A DNA stretch of 64,000 nt from positions 19,347 through 83,346 of the forward strand of contig CANRKT010000007.1 in the NCBI GenBank assembly GCA_947631255.1, written 5' to 3'. Below the pieces are notes generated by a model. It was given only the letters and a program-made list of their open reading frames with translations, searched no databases and was not told the DNA's origin. The position numbers were made by a program, and so were the translations under genes. Position 1 is the first letter of the stretch. The number at the start of each line of letters is the position of its first letter. Of this stretch, positions 21,957-32,833 are shown piece after piece. This DNA comes from an uncultured Enterobacteriaceae bacterium (lineage in GTDB: Bacteria > Pseudomonadota > Gammaproteobacteria > Enterobacterales > Enterobacteriaceae).

Positions 21957-22163
21957 TTAGAAAACAACCTGTGTCGGGCCGTCACCCGTCCCACGATCAT
22001 TACGCGAAGGTATCGTTTCAACCGTATCTTTCTTTGGTATGCTTTGAGTTGTTGGCTTCTGTTCTTTGTCCGCGGAAGGAAAATACAGGGGCCCTTTCAG
22101 GCCGCACCCCGTAAGAACAGCCAGTGTCGTTATGACAACCAGCGTGCAGAAAATCTTCTTCAT
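21957..22163 (-). CDS. lptM: small lipoprotein LptM (YifL)
   Basis: 68 aa with lipobox LTGC-GLKGPLYFP; upstream of dapF as in E. coli. Confidence 0.9.
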   Translation of the reverse strand: MKKIFCTLVVITTLAVLTGCGLKGPLYFPSADKEQKPTTQSIPKKDTVETIPSRNDRGTGDGPTQVVF

Positions 22164-22422
22164 TATAACGTTGCCTGTGCTTCAAGAATCTTCCGTCTAT
22201 CATCGCAGGTGAAGTCTGAAAAGCAATACTCTTCGTTATCTGCTGCTGTCAAAAAGCGGCCTCTTTTATCTAAAAAATGAAAAGGTTCTCTCTTCAAATC
22301 GCGGGGAAATAGCGGATACTGTACCCTGCTGAGGTAAAATAATGCATCCTCACGGTAGCAATACTTAAACAAGCTGAATATGACGAGTATATACAGCCTT
22401 AAAATCCAAACAGGAAGCAAAC

Positions 22423-22743
22423 ATGAATGACAGTGCATTTCATCAACTGGCTGATGGTCTCTGGTTGGCCATAGAAGAACGCCTTGATAACTGGGATGGC
22501 GAGAGTGATATTGACTGTGAAATCAACGGCGGTGTATTAACACTCAGTTTTGAAAATGGCAGCAAAATCATCATTAATCGCCAGGAGCCATTCCATCAGG
22601 TATGGCTGGCAACGAAAAGCGGTGGCTATCATTTTAATTTGCAAGGCGATGACTGGATTTGTGATCGTAGCGGCGGAGAGTTCTGGCAGCTGCTGGAACA
22701 AGCCAGCTCAGAACAAGCGGGTGAAACCGTCAGCTTTCGCTAA
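22423..22743 (+). CDS. cyaY: frataxin homologue CyaY
   Basis: 106 aa, [56 protein letters not shown]. Confidence 0.97.
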   Translation: MNDSAFHQLADGLWLAIEERLDNWDGESDIDCEINGGVLTLSFENGSKIIINRQEPFHQVWLATKSGGYHFNLQGDDWICDRSGGEFWQLLEQASSEQAGETVSFR

Positions 22744-25305
22744 TTAAGACTCATACTGCTGCTGAAGCTGTGGCTGCGCTGTATTATCATTTTGAGAATT
22801 CTGCGCAGCCGACGTCGAAGTGATCGTCTGCTGACGGAAGGGGACTACCTGAACGCGCCCATCAACTTCCACTATCTGATAGAACTGCGGTAAGTTGAAA
22901 TTGATAAAACTTGAACCGTAGGTAAATCTGTCGTGGGAAGAAGAATAGAAACGGCTGACATCACGAATTAACTCCTCTTTACTTCCCTCACAATGGTGAT
23001 AAACCTCAGCGCGATTACTTTCATCAAGAATATAGATATTAAAGCCCTGTTCTTCCTGAGTATCTTCAAAGAAAAATTGAATAATCCCTTCACTGGCGTA
23101 ACCATCAACCACTGGCGGCAATGTCACCTGATTGGTTTCCACTTGTGCCGATAAACCATGCAGTTTGTTATGGGAGATAGCACCGTAAAACTCAACCGCA
23201 TTTTCGAGTTTTTGTACTGATACATTCACCCGTTCAAAGAACAGCCCCCAAGTCTGGCCAGCAACACGCAGAGCTTTAAAACGTCCAGGCTCTTGTCGAG
23301 TACTGGAAAGACGGAATTCGATACACTCTGAGACCAGTTGCTGAACCCGGGTACGGATCAGCCCACGCAGATGCTGACTGTAACAGAACACCTCAACACT
23401 GTCTGGCGGCGCAGCATCCTGATGCATTTTCCCAAGAATGGTCTTCAGGGCTTCGATCATGGCCTGCTCGCCGTTGAAATGCAGGGTTCTGACTTCATTC
23501 CATGAATTACGATACAGCAAATCAATGCTACCAATCAGACACTGCTGCTCTTCACCAAAACTGAACACATCCAGCTTGCGGAAATCAATATGAACCACTT
23601 TATCGCGGAATGCGGCCGTCGGGTCATATTCTAGGTTAACAATAATCGCCAAATGACGGATTTCACATGGGCTGTAGAGCGCTTTTGGGGTCGATGCGGG
23701 TAGTCTTAACGGGAAGCTATTGGCAACGTCAGAAACCATTTCCTGTAGCTTCGGTAAATCAATTATTTTATTTCCCTTAATAAACAGTTTCGTGCGTGAA
23801 GTCAGCAGACCATTAAAATAGGCCCAGGCAATCAGTTTATTAAGGTAACGGTTATATTCCAGCGGCTGATGGCTCACGATGGAGTCCATATTCGGTGCCC
23901 GGTTGTAAAGATACCAGCCAGAACGATTGGTACGGCCAGGTGGAACGTAGATAAACGTCAGGTTCGGCTCACTCAAATCAGGCGAGATTTGTGGATTCAC
24001 CAGAGTGACTTTACCCGGCAATGCTTCAAATGCAGCATAGAGTTTACGCGTCAGAACCCCGATATCCTGTGGGCTGGCAGAGACACTCAGGTTATTGCGA
24101 CGCGCAAAACGAATCAGATTGCGGTAACTTTGCATCATCGCATCAAGCAGTTCATTGTGTGCTTCACGGACTTGATCGATTTTCCAGTTAGCCCGGTTGT
24201 CCAGCATTACCAGACGCTCGTTATCCCAGCCCCAGCTTTTCACCAGCTGACCCAAGATTTCACGACGCCAGCCGACACAAGCCCGCTCGCGCGATAATTT
24301 CTCGCACACTTTCAGATAAAAACAGCGACGAACCAGGTCAAGACGCGTCATATCGTTAAGCTCAGTGAGATAATCCGTGACTCGCTCCAGCATCATGCAA
24401 TAAGGATCGAGACCAAAAGAGACTATTTCACCATCATGTAGACGCTGTTTAATGTCTTTAGCTAACAGTCTGCCATGAGGGTATTCCCAAGAATAGGCTT
24501 CCAGTAGCAGGGTTTTCATCACTGCTTTATAAGGGGAGTCGATACTTTTGTAGAGCTGCCATAAACTGGCACCAAAGTACTCTTCTGCCGACAGAGAGCT
24601 CAGCCCCCCCAAATCCAGCCATTCATTTGGCGTCAGTACACCCTGAGCATAGAGCGCCATGACATACTCATCGTAATGCTCTTCTTCGTTACAAGGCACC
24701 ATATTCCAAAGAATACGTTTCCCTGCCAGGCGTACTGCGGTGCGATAGAACTCATCGAGCAACAAAATATGCTGAGTCGAACCACAGTCTTCACCGTCGA
24801 GGCTACCACTGGCATTATGACGAAAACGGTTTTCATCAATCAGGAAGAAACTGACTTCTACGCCAAGTGAAGCAGCCCAGGCTTCGAGTAATCGGCATTT
24901 TCTTTGCAGTAACTGGCGCTCTTCATTGTCCAGCCATGACTGGTGACAGACCCAAATATCGAGGTCAGAAGAACAGCTCTGTCCGACGGAAGAAGTGCTG
25001 CCCATGGAGTACAGCCCGGTCAGTGGCAGCTCACCTGATGGTGTCTCTGGCAGTTGCAGACCGTACTGTAGTTCAAGACCGCTGAGATAGTGGCGCTGGG
25101 TTCCATCAGGCGTGTACAGGCAAATGCCGCGGGGAACATTACCTTCAAGGTAACCCGGCATCAGTGGGTGGTTATAATGTAACAATATTGGCAGTAAACT
25201 GTATACCTGCTGGAAAGCAGGTCCCATTGCAGCAATTGCACGATCTACGCGCAATTGGTTTATGGCATCCAGTCTCTGCTTTAGAGTCTCAATATAGAGG
25301 TACAA
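22744..25305 (-). CDS. cyaA: class I adenylate cyclase (TTG start)
   Basis: 853 aa [28 protein letters not shown]...; + strand 25303-25305 is caa, so the initiation codon is TTG. Confidence 0.97.
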   Translation of the reverse strand: MYLYIETLKQRLDAINQLRVDRAIAAMGPAFQQVYSLLPILLHYNHPLMPGYLEGNVPRGICLYTPDGTQRHYLSGLELQYGLQLPETPSGELPLTGLYSMGSTSSVGQSCSSDLDIWVCHQSWLDNEERQLLQRKCRLLEAWAASLGVEVSFFLIDENRFRHNASGSLDGEDCGSTQHILLLDEFYRTAVRLAGKRILWNMVPCNEEEHYDEYVMALYAQGVLTPNEWLDLGGLSSLSAEEYFGASLWQLYKSIDSPYKAVMKTLLLEAYSWEYPHGRLLAKDIKQRLHDGEIVSFGLDPYCMMLERVTDYLTELNDMTRLDLVRRCFYLKVCEKLSRERACVGWRREILGQLVKSWGWDNERLVMLDNRANWKIDQVREAHNELLDAMMQSYRNLIRFARRNNLSVSASPQDIGVLTRKLYAAFEALPGKVTLVNPQISPDLSEPNLTFIYVPPGRTNRSGWYLYNRAPNMDSIVSHQPLEYNRYLNKLIAWAYFNGLLTSRTKLFIKGNKIIDLPKLQEMVSDVANSFPLRLPASTPKALYSPCEIRHLAIIVNLEYDPTAAFRDKVVHIDFRKLDVFSFGEEQQCLIGSIDLLYRNSWNEVRTLHFNGEQAMIEALKTILGKMHQDAAPPDSVEVFCYSQHLRGLIRTRVQQLVSECIEFRLSSTRQEPGRFKALRVAGQTWGLFFERVNVSVQKLENAVEFYGAISHNKLHGLSAQVETNQVTLPPVVDGYASEGIIQFFFEDTQEEQGFNIYILDESNRAEVYHHCEGSKEELIRDVSRFYSSSHDRFTYGSSFINFNLPQFYQIVEVDGRVQVVPFRQQTITSTSAAQNSQNDNTAQPQLQQQYES

Positions 25306-25397
25306 GACGCATCGCCTGATAGTTTTAGTATCACGAAAAAAATCCGATTCCCGGTCGCTTTTCAGTACTATAAATTACCTGAAAAAAATGCTGGAAA

Positions 25398-25413
25398 CGT
25401 GATCAATCTAACA
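25398..25413. promoter_or_regulatory. CRP site in the cyaA upstream region (CGTGA-TCAATC-TAACA)
   Basis: 8/10 to consensus; on the - strand reads AAGGTGTTAGATTGATCACGTTT, nearly the known E. coli cyaA CRP operator. Confidence 0.75.
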
Positions 25414-25589
25414 CCTTGCTGGTTGACCGTAAAGCCAGATACGCTATTAGTGGAGTGATAGCCCATGCATATGCGTTTATTTTTCCTGATCCCATGTATA
25501 AACCTTCCCTGGTTACCAAACTACCAACACTAACAGCCTTCCGTTAACAATGATAGGATGGTCATTAGATGATAAATACGGTAACAGAC

Positions 25590-26531
25590 ATGCTAGACAA
25601 TATACTAAGAATTGCGACTCGCCAAAGCCCTCTTGCACTCTGGCAAGCACATTTTGTTAAGAAGCAACTGGAACTCTTTCATCCGCAGCTCACTGTAGAA
25701 TTAGTTCCTATGGTCACTCGCGGTGATATTCTGCTGGATACCCCACTGGCAAAAGTGGGTGGAAAAGGCTTATTTGTCAAAGAACTGGAACTTGCACTCC
25801 TTGATGGTCGCGCCGATATCGCAGTCCATTCTCTGAAAGATGTCCCGGTTGCTTTCCCAGAAGGTCTCGGCTTGGTCACTATTTGCGAACGTGATGATCC
25901 CAGAGATGCGTTTGTGTCCAATCATTATGAAAACCTCGAGGCTCTGCCAGCAGGAAGTATCATCGGTACCTCCAGTTTGCGTCGACAATGCCAGCTCGCC
26001 GAGCTGCGTCCGGATCTCACTATCCGTTCACTGCGGGGTAATCTGGGAACACGGTTAGGTAAACTGGATAACGGTGAATATGATGCGATTATTCTTGCTG
26101 TTGCCGGACTGAACCGTCTCGAGATGCAGGCGCGGATTCGTTATGCACTACCGCCAGAGGTGTCATTACCCGCGGTCGGTCAGGGTGCGGTGGGTATCGA
26201 ATGCCGTCTGGATGACGCTCATACTCAAGCCTTGCTGGCACCACTGAATCACGCTGAAACGGCTATCAGAGTCAGTGCTGAACGCGCGATGAATATACGT
26301 CTGGAAGGAGGATGTCAGGTTCCGATTGGTAGTTATGCTGAACTCAATAACGATGAACTCTGGTTACGCGCTCTGGTCGGCACACCTGATGGCCTGGTGA
26401 TGATCCGTGGGGAGCGTCGCGGAAAACCTGAAGATGCCCAGTCTATGGGCGTGTCTCTGGCTGAAGAGTTACTGGCGAAGGGTGCCCGGGAGATCCTCGC
26501 CGAAGTTTATAATGGAGAAGCACCTGCGTGA
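25590..26531 (+). CDS. hemC: hydroxymethylbilane synthase
   Basis: [32 protein letters not shown]...; start set at MLDN. Confidence 0.98.
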   Translation: MLDNILRIATRQSPLALWQAHFVKKQLELFHPQLTVELVPMVTRGDILLDTPLAKVGGKGLFVKELELALLDGRADIAVHSLKDVPVAFPEGLGLVTICERDDPRDAFVSNHYENLEALPAGSIIGTSSLRRQCQLAELRPDLTIRSLRGNLGTRLGKLDNGEYDAIILAVAGLNRLEMQARIRYALPPEVSLPAVGQGAVGIECRLDDAHTQALLAPLNHAETAIRVSAERAMNIRLEGGCQVPIGSYAELNNDELWLRALVGTPDGLVMIRGERRGKPEDAQSMGVSLAEELLAKGAREILAEVYNGEAPA

Positions 26532-27274
26532 CCATCCTTGTCACTCGCCCTTCTCCTGCTGGAGAAGCGTTAGTCAGCCGCCTGCTCGCTCTTGGGAAAA
26601 TGGCATACAGTTTTCCTCTGATTGAGTTTTCACCAGGCCGACAATTAGCGCAGTTGCCTGCTCAACTGGCGGCATTACCGGCAGGCTCTCTGGTTTTTGC
26701 CCTGTCGCAGAACGTTATACATTTTGCCAATCCAGTGTTGCGCCAAAACGGTATCAACTGGCCAAAAGAACATACCTGGTTTGCTATTGGACGCACAACA
26801 GCGCTTGCTTTGCATGCTGTAAGCCACTTAACAATTCACTATCCCCAAGGCAGGGAAATCAGTGAAGTCTTGCTACAATTACCAGAGTTGCAACAAATTC
26901 ACGGCAAACAGGCACTGATTTTGCGTGGTAATGGTGGTCGTGAGTTATTAGGTGAGACATTGCAGGAGCGCGGTGCAAAAGTTACTTTTTGTGAATGTTA
27001 TCAACGTAATGAAATAAATTACAATCCACTGGAAGAGGCCTGCCGGTGGTATGAGCGCCAGATTTCAACCATTGTTGTCACCAGTGGTGAAATGCTGCAA
27101 CAACTCTATACGCTGATCCCCGTCTGGTATCGTGAAAACTGGCTACTTCAATGCCAGTTATTGGTGGTCAGTGAACGACTGGCAAGTCTTGCCAGACATC
27201 TGGGCTGGTATAATATTCTGGTCGCTGATAACGCGGATAATGATGCGCTATTGCGCGCGTTACAATTAACCTAA
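26528..27274 (+). CDS. hemD: uroporphyrinogen-III synthase
   Basis: 248 aa, [34 protein letters not shown]; overlaps hemC by 4 bp. Confidence 0.95.
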   Translation: MTILVTRPSPAGEALVSRLLALGKMAYSFPLIEFSPGRQLAQLPAQLAALPAGSLVFALSQNVIHFANPVLRQNGINWPKEHTWFAIGRTTALALHAVSHLTIHYPQGREISEVLLQLPELQQIHGKQALILRGNGGRELLGETLQERGAKVTFCECYQRNEINYNPLEEACRWYERQISTIVVTSGEMLQQLYTLIPVWYRENWLLQCQLLVVSERLASLARHLGWYNILVADNADNDALLRALQLT

Positions 27275-27291
27275 AAATACGGGACGCCACA

Positions 27292-28530
27292 ATGACGGAA
27301 CAACAGAACAACTCCGACACTGCTGCCGAAGAGAGCAAATCAGCGGTAGATGCCACATCATCGTCTGAGTCCACGGTAAAAAACAACCGGGCAGGTAGGG
27401 TAGGAATTGCTCTCGGGGCTATCGCGATTGCTATTGCTCTGGTGGTAGCCGGCGGGGTTTATCACTACAGCGGCGCTCATTTTTCTTCACAAACAGCAGC
27501 CAATACGACGCTGGCTAATCAATTACAGCTGCTGCAACAGCAGCAAACTGAACAGCAGAATGAATTTAGTGCACAGTTAGCGAAGCAAACCGCAGCCTTA
27601 CAACACTCATTAAAGCAACAAGCTATTTTGACTCAGCAACTTGAGGCTGTTCAGGAAAAAGTTGCCAGTTTTTCTGGTAGCGATGCTAAAGCCTGGCTGC
27701 TTGCTCAAGCCGATTTCCTGGTCAAACTGGCGGGTCGTAAGCTCTGGAGCGATCAGGATGTCACCACCGCCGCTGCACTACTGAAAACAGCAGATGCCAG
27801 CCTGAGCGATATGAACGATCCGAGTATCATCCCGGTTCGTCGTGCGCTGACCGATGATATTACTAGGCTGGCAAAAATCTCTCAGGTCGATTACGACGGT
27901 ATTATTCTCAAGCTAAACCAGCTATCTAATAATATAGATAATTTGCGACTGTCGGATAACTATAACGAGAGTTCTACGATGGATTCAGGTGACACTGAAC
28001 TCTCAGGCAGCCTGACAGAGTGGCGTCAGAATCTGGTTAAGAGCTGGGACAGCTTTATGGATAGCTTTATCACCATCCGCCGTCGTGATGAAACAGCTAT
28101 TCCGCTACTGGCACCTAACCAGGATATCTACTTACGGGAAAATGTCCGTTCCCAGCTCTTGGTTGCCGCCCAGGCAGTACCTCGTCACCAACAAGAGGTT
28201 TATAAACAGGCGCTGGAAACCGTTTCGACCTGGGTTCGTGCCTATTACGATACTGATGATGCATCGACCAAGACCTTCCTTGATGAGCTGGATAATTTAA
28301 TCGATCAGAATATCAATATGGATGTCCCTGAAGCGCTGCAAAGTCAGGCATTGCTAGAAAAATTAGTCCAAACCCGGATTCGTAGCTTATTTGCCCAATC
28401 CACCGCCGCGTCAGCAGATGAAGCGCCTCAGTCTGCTGCCACAGCGACAACATTGGAGCCTGACGCTAAACCTGAAACCGCTGCAGAGGCAAAACCAGAA
28501 TCTGCGCCAGCAACAAGTAATGGAGAATAA
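27292..28530 (+). CDS. hemX: HemX membrane protein (putative uroporphyrinogen-III C-methyltransferase)
   Basis: 412 aa, one TM, coiled-coil; operonic with hemCD. Confidence 0.94.
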   Translation: MTEQQNNSDTAAEESKSAVDATSSSESTVKNNRAGRVGIALGAIAIAIALVVAGGVYHYSGAHFSSQTAANTTLANQLQLLQQQQTEQQNEFSAQLAKQTAALQHSLKQQAILTQQLEAVQEKVASFSGSDAKAWLLAQADFLVKLAGRKLWSDQDVTTAAALLKTADASLSDMNDPSIIPVRRALTDDITRLAKISQVDYDGIILKLNQLSNNIDNLRLSDNYNESSTMDSGDTELSGSLTEWRQNLVKSWDSFMDSFITIRRRDETAIPLLAPNQDIYLRENVRSQLLVAAQAVPRHQQEVYKQALETVSTWVRAYYDTDDASTKTFLDELDNLIDQNINMDVPEALQSQALLEKLVQTRIRSLFAQSTAASADEAPQSAATATTLEPDAKPETAAEAKPESAPATSNGE

Positions 28531-28532
28531 TA

Positions 28533-29732
28533 ATGATTAAGGTCTTGTTATTATTCCTGGTACTGATTGCCGGAGTTATCCTCGGCCCCATGCTGGCAGG
28601 TCATCAGGGCTATGTTCTGATCCGAACAGATAACTATGATATCAACACCAGTGTTACTGGACTGGCGATTATCTATATTCTGTCGGTTATCGTGCTGTTT
28701 GTGATTGCCTCGATACTACGACGCATCTTCCGTACCGGATCGCATACTCGCGGCTGGTTTCTCGGACGCAAGCGTCGTCACGCCAGCAAACAGACTAAAG
28801 CTGCACTACTAAAATTGGCTGAGGGTGATCACCTTCAGGTTGAAAAACTAATGAGCCGTCATGCTGATCATGCTGAACAGCCGATGATCAACTACCTGAT
28901 GGCCGCCGAAGCAGCGCAACAACGCGGAGATGAAATACGTGCTAATCAGCATCTAGAACGTGCCGCAGAGCTCGCAGAAAGTGATGACCAGCTACCTGTT
29001 GAAATCACCCGAGTCCGTTTACAGCTGGCGCGTAATGAAAATCATGCTGCACGCCACGGTGTCGACAAGCTGCTAGAGATAGCCCCACGCCACCCTGAAG
29101 TACTGCGTCTGGCAGAACAAGCCTATCTGCGCACGAGTGCCTGGAGCTCTTTGCTGGAAATTTTGCCCGCAATGGAGAAAGTAAAAATTGCCGATGAAAC
29201 CCATATAACCGCACTCCAGCAGCAAGCCTGGATTGGCTTAATGGGTCAAGCGATGGCAGAACAGGGTAATGATGGCCTGAAAGCCTGGTGGCACAACCAG
29301 AGCCGTAAAACTCGTCAGCAAACGGCACTACAAGTGGCAATGGCTGAACATCTGATTGAATGTGATGACAGTGACGCCGCACAAAATATTGTCCTCGAAG
29401 GGCTTAAGCGTCAGTATGACGATAGTCTGGTAATGCTGATGCCTCGCCTCAAATCAGGCGAACCTGAAAAGTTGGAAAAAATACTGCGCCAGCTGTTAAA
29501 AACACACAGTGATAAACCGTTGATTCATAGCACACTCGGCCAGTTATTAATGCAACATGGTGAATGGCAGCAAGCCGCTGATGCTTTCCGTGAAGCACTG
29601 AAGCAACGTCCTGATGCCTTCGATTACGCCTGGCTTGCTGACTCACTGGATAGGTTACGCCAGCCCGAAGAAGCGGCATTAATGCGGAGAGAAGGGTTAC
29701 TTCTGACGCTGAAAAACAATCCAGGAGCCTGA
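28533..29732 (+). CDS. hemY: HemY TPR protein
   Basis: 399 aa, MIKVLLLFLVLIAGVILGPMLAGHQGYVLIRTDNY. Confidence 0.95.
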   Translation: MIKVLLLFLVLIAGVILGPMLAGHQGYVLIRTDNYDINTSVTGLAIIYILSVIVLFVIASILRRIFRTGSHTRGWFLGRKRRHASKQTKAALLKLAEGDHLQVEKLMSRHADHAEQPMINYLMAAEAAQQRGDEIRANQHLERAAELAESDDQLPVEITRVRLQLARNENHAARHGVDKLLEIAPRHPEVLRLAEQAYLRTSAWSSLLEILPAMEKVKIADETHITALQQQAWIGLMGQAMAEQGNDGLKAWWHNQSRKTRQQTALQVAMAEHLIECDDSDAAQNIVLEGLKRQYDDSLVMLMPRLKSGEPEKLEKILRQLLKTHSDKPLIHSTLGQLLMQHGEWQQAADAFREALKQRPDAFDYAWLADSLDRLRQPEEAALMRREGLLLTLKNNPGA

Positions 29733-29746
29733 TCCAGGCACTCTCT

Positions 29747-29776
29747 AAAAGGCGACAATTTGTCGCCTTTTCTTTT
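29747..29776 (+). terminator. rho-independent terminator of hemCDXY
   Basis: AAAAGGCGACAATTTGTCGCCTTTTCTTTTT. Confidence 0.85.
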
Positions 29777-29925
29777 TCTGAGCGTTTTGGATAAGTTTTA
29801 ACGTCTTAAATACTCACCGATATCATTCAGAAGATGCGCACTGAGGTTATCCCCCCTGTAGCGGCAATTATTTACCCTTGTGCATCATGAATCGACATCG
29901 AGTATCCCTGTCCTGAAGACGCACC

Positions 29926-30133
29926 AAAAAAAACGCCTGCCCAAAGGGGCAGGCGCTAAAACAGGTCAATTTGACAACTGATCGATGCTTCACTCAACGT
30001 TGTGCCCATGGTGTTGGATGAGACCCTTGAGGGCGACATCTACGGGTGGACAATAAGCATCATAATTTTGGCTCTGCGTCATTCCTGGATTTATGAGGCC
30101 GAAGCGAACATAAGAAGTGGAATGAGCATCTAC
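29926..30133 (-). ncRNA. glmZ: GlmZ small RNA
   Basis: Reverse complement GTAGATGCTCATTCCA..TCTTATGTTCGC..GGAATGACGCAGAGCC..CACAACGTTGAGTGAAGCA..GACCTGTTTTAGCGCCTGCCC..GGGCAGGCGTTTTTTTT closely follows E. coli GlmZ, at the syntenic hemY-adjacent locus. Confidence 0.93.
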
Positions 30134-30144
30134 GTTCCTATTAT

Positions 30145-30160
30145 TGCACAATACGTGCCA
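30145..30160 (-). promoter_or_regulatory. sigma-54 promoter of glmZ
   Basis: - strand TGGCACGTATTGTGCA: GG-N10-GC, with GC 12 nt before the GlmZ 5' end. Confidence 0.75.
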
Positions 30161-30268
30161 GAATTTTGGTTTGTTTGTTAATCATCGATAATCAATTATT
30201 GATCAATATGTTAAATAAGACCTGAGATTTCATATTTTGGCCTCCCCTCCTTCTGAATAACCAGCACC

Positions 30269-30286
30269 TGTCGCCTTATAGAGACA
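30269..30286. promoter_or_regulatory. GlrR activator site (TGTC-GCCTTATAGA-GACA)
   Basis: Perfect TGTC-N10-GACA upstream of glmZ. Confidence 0.7.
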
Positions 30287-30332
30287 TCAATTACGGGATG
30301 CTGTAAAAAGCTATTACTATCAACAGATTAAA

Positions 30333-30350
30333 AGTCTCCATATGACGACA
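30333..30350. promoter_or_regulatory. GlrR-like activator site (aGTC-TCCATATGAC-GACA)
   Basis: 7/8 match to TGTC-N10-GACA. Confidence 0.6.
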
Positions 30351-30365
30351 GTCTGCACTCTCATT

Positions 30366-30383
30366 TGTCTCATGCTGACGACA
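30366..30383. promoter_or_regulatory. GlrR activator site (TGTC-TCATGCTGAC-GACA)
   Basis: Perfect TGTC-N10-GACA upstream of glmZ. Confidence 0.7.
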
Positions 30384-30502
30384 GGGGCAAACAATACGAA
30401 TAATGCTTGCAGTATCAGTGATCTGATCCAGTCGACAATAATATAACCACAAATAATTGAAGGAAGAATAATGAGAGGATTTAGCATAGGGAATTAAATG
30501 CA

Positions 30503-30527
30503 AAAACCCCGCCGAAGCGGGGTTTTC
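30503..30527 (-). terminator. terminator downstream of the distal tRNA-Pro copy
   Basis: AAAAACCCCGCCGAAGCGGGGTTTT hairpin, with a T-run on the - strand. Confidence 0.75.
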
Positions 30528-30533
30528 TAAATG

Positions 30534-30610
30534 TGGTCGGCGAGAGAGGATTCGAACCTCCGACCCACTGGTCCCAAACCAGTTGCGCTACCAAGCTGCG
30601 CTACTCGCCG
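30534..30610 (-). tRNA. proM: tRNA-Pro (TGG), copy 2
   Basis: 77-nt cloverleaf with encoded CCA, anticodon TGG (CTGGTTTGGGACCAG). Confidence 0.97.
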
Positions 30611-30649
30611 ACATACTGCTTTTACTGCAAATGCTTTGTTTCAAAAGCG

Positions 30650-30674
30650 AAGCCTCGCCTAAGCGAGGCTTTCT
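30650..30674 (-). terminator. hairpin/terminator between the two tRNA-Pro copies
   Basis: GAAGCCTCGCCTAAGCGAGGCTTTC stem-loop. Confidence 0.55.
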
Positions 30675-30679
30675 GAAAG

Positions 30680-30756
30680 TGGTCGGCGAGAGAGGATTCG
30701 AACCTCCGACCCACTGGTCCCAAACCAGTTGCGCTACCAAGCTGCGCTACTCGCCG
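30680..30756 (-). tRNA. proM: tRNA-Pro (TGG), copy 1
   Basis: 77 nt, identical to 30534..30610. Confidence 0.97.
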
Positions 30757-30790
30757 ATGTGCTGCTTTTCCCTGCTATTTAACTTAGGAG

Positions 30791-30877
30791 TGGTGCGAAG
30801 AGAGGGACTTGAACCCTCACGTCCGTTAGAACACTAACACCTGAAGCTAGCGCGTCTACCAATTCCGCCACCTTCGC
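30791..30877 (-). tRNA. leuT: tRNA-Leu (CAG)
   Basis: 87-nt class II tRNA, anticodon CAG, encoded CCA. Confidence 0.96.
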
Positions 30878-30893
30878 AATACTTCTAAATTAA

Positions 30894-30969
30894 TGGGGTG
30901 GCTAATGGGGCTCGAACCCACGACAACTGGAATCACAATCCAGGGCTCTACCAACTGAGCTATAGCCAC
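30894..30969 (-). tRNA. hisR: tRNA-His (GTG)
   Basis: 76 nt, anticodon GTG, encoded CCA. Confidence 0.97.
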
Positions 30970-31025
30970 CACTGTAAACCTTTCACGCGGTATAAATACC
31001 ACCGCAGCTCTAGCACCCTAAATAA

Positions 31026-31102
<77 letters not shown>

Positions 31103-31205
31103 ATAGCGCCGTTGCGGGGTCGGATAATACGGACTTCGCACCCAGCTGTCTAGTGATAATTTAAAAGAAAATGCGCGTTTGGTTATGCTTTGCTCACCCA
31201 ACAGC

Positions 31206-32591
31206 TCATTCGCCTATTTTTTCACCGAAATGACGTGTTTTACGGGTGATCAGCTGATAGACAAAACTCACTGTGGCTAAAAATACCGCACCGACCACCA
31301 GTGACAAACGCGTTGCGTCATTCAACCCCATACCGACTAATACACAAACCAGGAAGGCCATCGTCAAATAGTTGACCCAGGGGAATAAAATGGAGCGGAA
31401 GGGATGGGTTTTCAGGGCCTCACTGTGTTCACGACGAAAACGCAGCTGACTGATTAAAATAACAAACCACGGCACCATACCAGGCAGCACGCTCGCACTA
31501 TAGACATAAACGAAGACGCGTTGCGGATTAGGGATAAGATAGTTCAGACAAGAACCCACTAATAAAATCACAATCGACACCAGAATACCGCTGACAGGTA
31601 CACCATTACGTGACACCTTCGCCATCAAAGCAGGTAGCTGACGGTTTTTGGCCAGGGCATATAACATACGGCCGCAGCTATACATACCACTGTTACAGCC
31701 CGACAACGCCGCGGTTAACACCACAAAGTTAATTATCCCAGCCGCAGCGGTAATGCCAATTTTCGCGAAGGTAAGGACAAAGGGACTACCATCACTGTCC
31801 ATTTGGTTCCACGGGAAGATAGTCACAATCACAAAAATGGCCCCGACATAAAAAATCAGGATACGCCACAGTACTTTGCCTACTGCGCTACGGAGCGTTA
31901 CCTGAGGGTTTTTCGCTTCGCCCGCGGTCATGCCTATCAGCTCAACACCCTGATAGGACGCCACAACAATACAAAGCGCCATCAAAAAGCCTTTCCAACC
32001 CCCGGCGAAAAATCCGCCATGCTCCGTCAGGTTACCAAACCCTGTCGGCTGTCCGTGATGACCAAAACCGAAGAAAATGATGCCCAGACCTACTACTATC
32101 ATGACAATAATAGTGGTCACTTTAATCATCGCAAACCAGAACTCTATTTCACCATACAGGCGTACCGCAGCGAGATTCGCCAGCGCCACCAGCCCGACGG
32201 CTATCAGAGCGGGTATCCATTGGGGTAACTCCGGGAACCAGAACTGCACATAGACCCCAATGGCGGTTATCTCTGAAATACCCACAGCCATCCACATAAA
32301 CCAATAGGACCAGGCAGTGAGATAACCAAAAAAGGGGTTCATATAGCGGTGGGCATAGACGGCGAATGAACCGGTTACCGGCTCAAGAAACAGCATCTCT
32401 CCCATCGATCGCATAATAAAAAAGACAAACAGGCCGGCGATAATATAAGCCAGTAATACCGAGGGACCTGCCCACTGTAATGTACTGGCTGAACCCATAA
32501 ACAGCCCCACCCCAATAGTGCCACCTAATGCAATCAGCTCGATGTGCCTGGCTTCGAGCCCTCTTTGCAATTCGGCTTTTTTTTCTGCCAT
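31206..32591 (-). CDS. yifK: APC-family amino acid transporter (YifK/ThrP, Thr/Ser uptake)
   Basis: 461 aa, [42 protein letters not shown]; syntenic between argX and wecG. Confidence 0.94.
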   Translation of the reverse strand: MAEKKAELQRGLEARHIELIALGGTIGVGLFMGSASTLQWAGPSVLLAYIIAGLFVFFIMRSMGEMLFLEPVTGSFAVYAHRYMNPFFGYLTAWSYWFMWMAVGISEITAIGVYVQFWFPELPQWIPALIAVGLVALANLAAVRLYGEIEFWFAMIKVTTIIVMIVVGLGIIFFGFGHHGQPTGFGNLTEHGGFFAGGWKGFLMALCIVVASYQGVELIGMTAGEAKNPQVTLRSAVGKVLWRILIFYVGAIFVIVTIFPWNQMDSDGSPFVLTFAKIGITAAAGIINFVVLTAALSGCNSGMYSCGRMLYALAKNRQLPALMAKVSRNGVPVSGILVSIVILLVGSCLNYLIPNPQRVFVYVYSASVLPGMVPWFVILISQLRFRREHSEALKTHPFRSILFPWVNYLTMAFLVCVLVGMGLNDATRLSLVVGAVFLATVSFVYQLITRKTRHFGEKIGE

Positions 32592-32787
32592 AAATCCTCT
32601 GTGTTGGTGTTGTATCCCGGTGACTACCGGGTGTTGTTATATTTTGAATATCTTGACAGGGAAGCTTAAAAAACCACCAGAAAGGTCAAAACAAGCCGGC
32701 AATAGTTTCTTATTTTTTAATAAATTACAAATAATCGCTTTGCCAGTGATGAAAAATGAAAATAAATATTCAGCGGGATCCCATACG

Positions 32788-32814
32788 CAAAAACGCGCCA
32801 ATTGGCGCGTTTTA
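32788..32814. terminator. terminator between yifK and the ECA operon
   Basis: AAAAACGCGCCAATTGGCGCGTTTTA. Confidence 0.8.
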
Positions 32815-32833
32815 TTGTTCCCCATAATGGGTA

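Noticed and set aside
30291-30503. 70-aa - strand ORF upstream of glmZ
   Set aside because: Lies across the GlrR sites and upstream regulatory DNA; no family recognised.
30583-30837. 84-aa + strand ORF
   Set aside because: Overlaps tRNA-Pro/tRNA-Leu genes; typical spurious tRNA-antisense ORF (GERGFEPPTHWSQT...).
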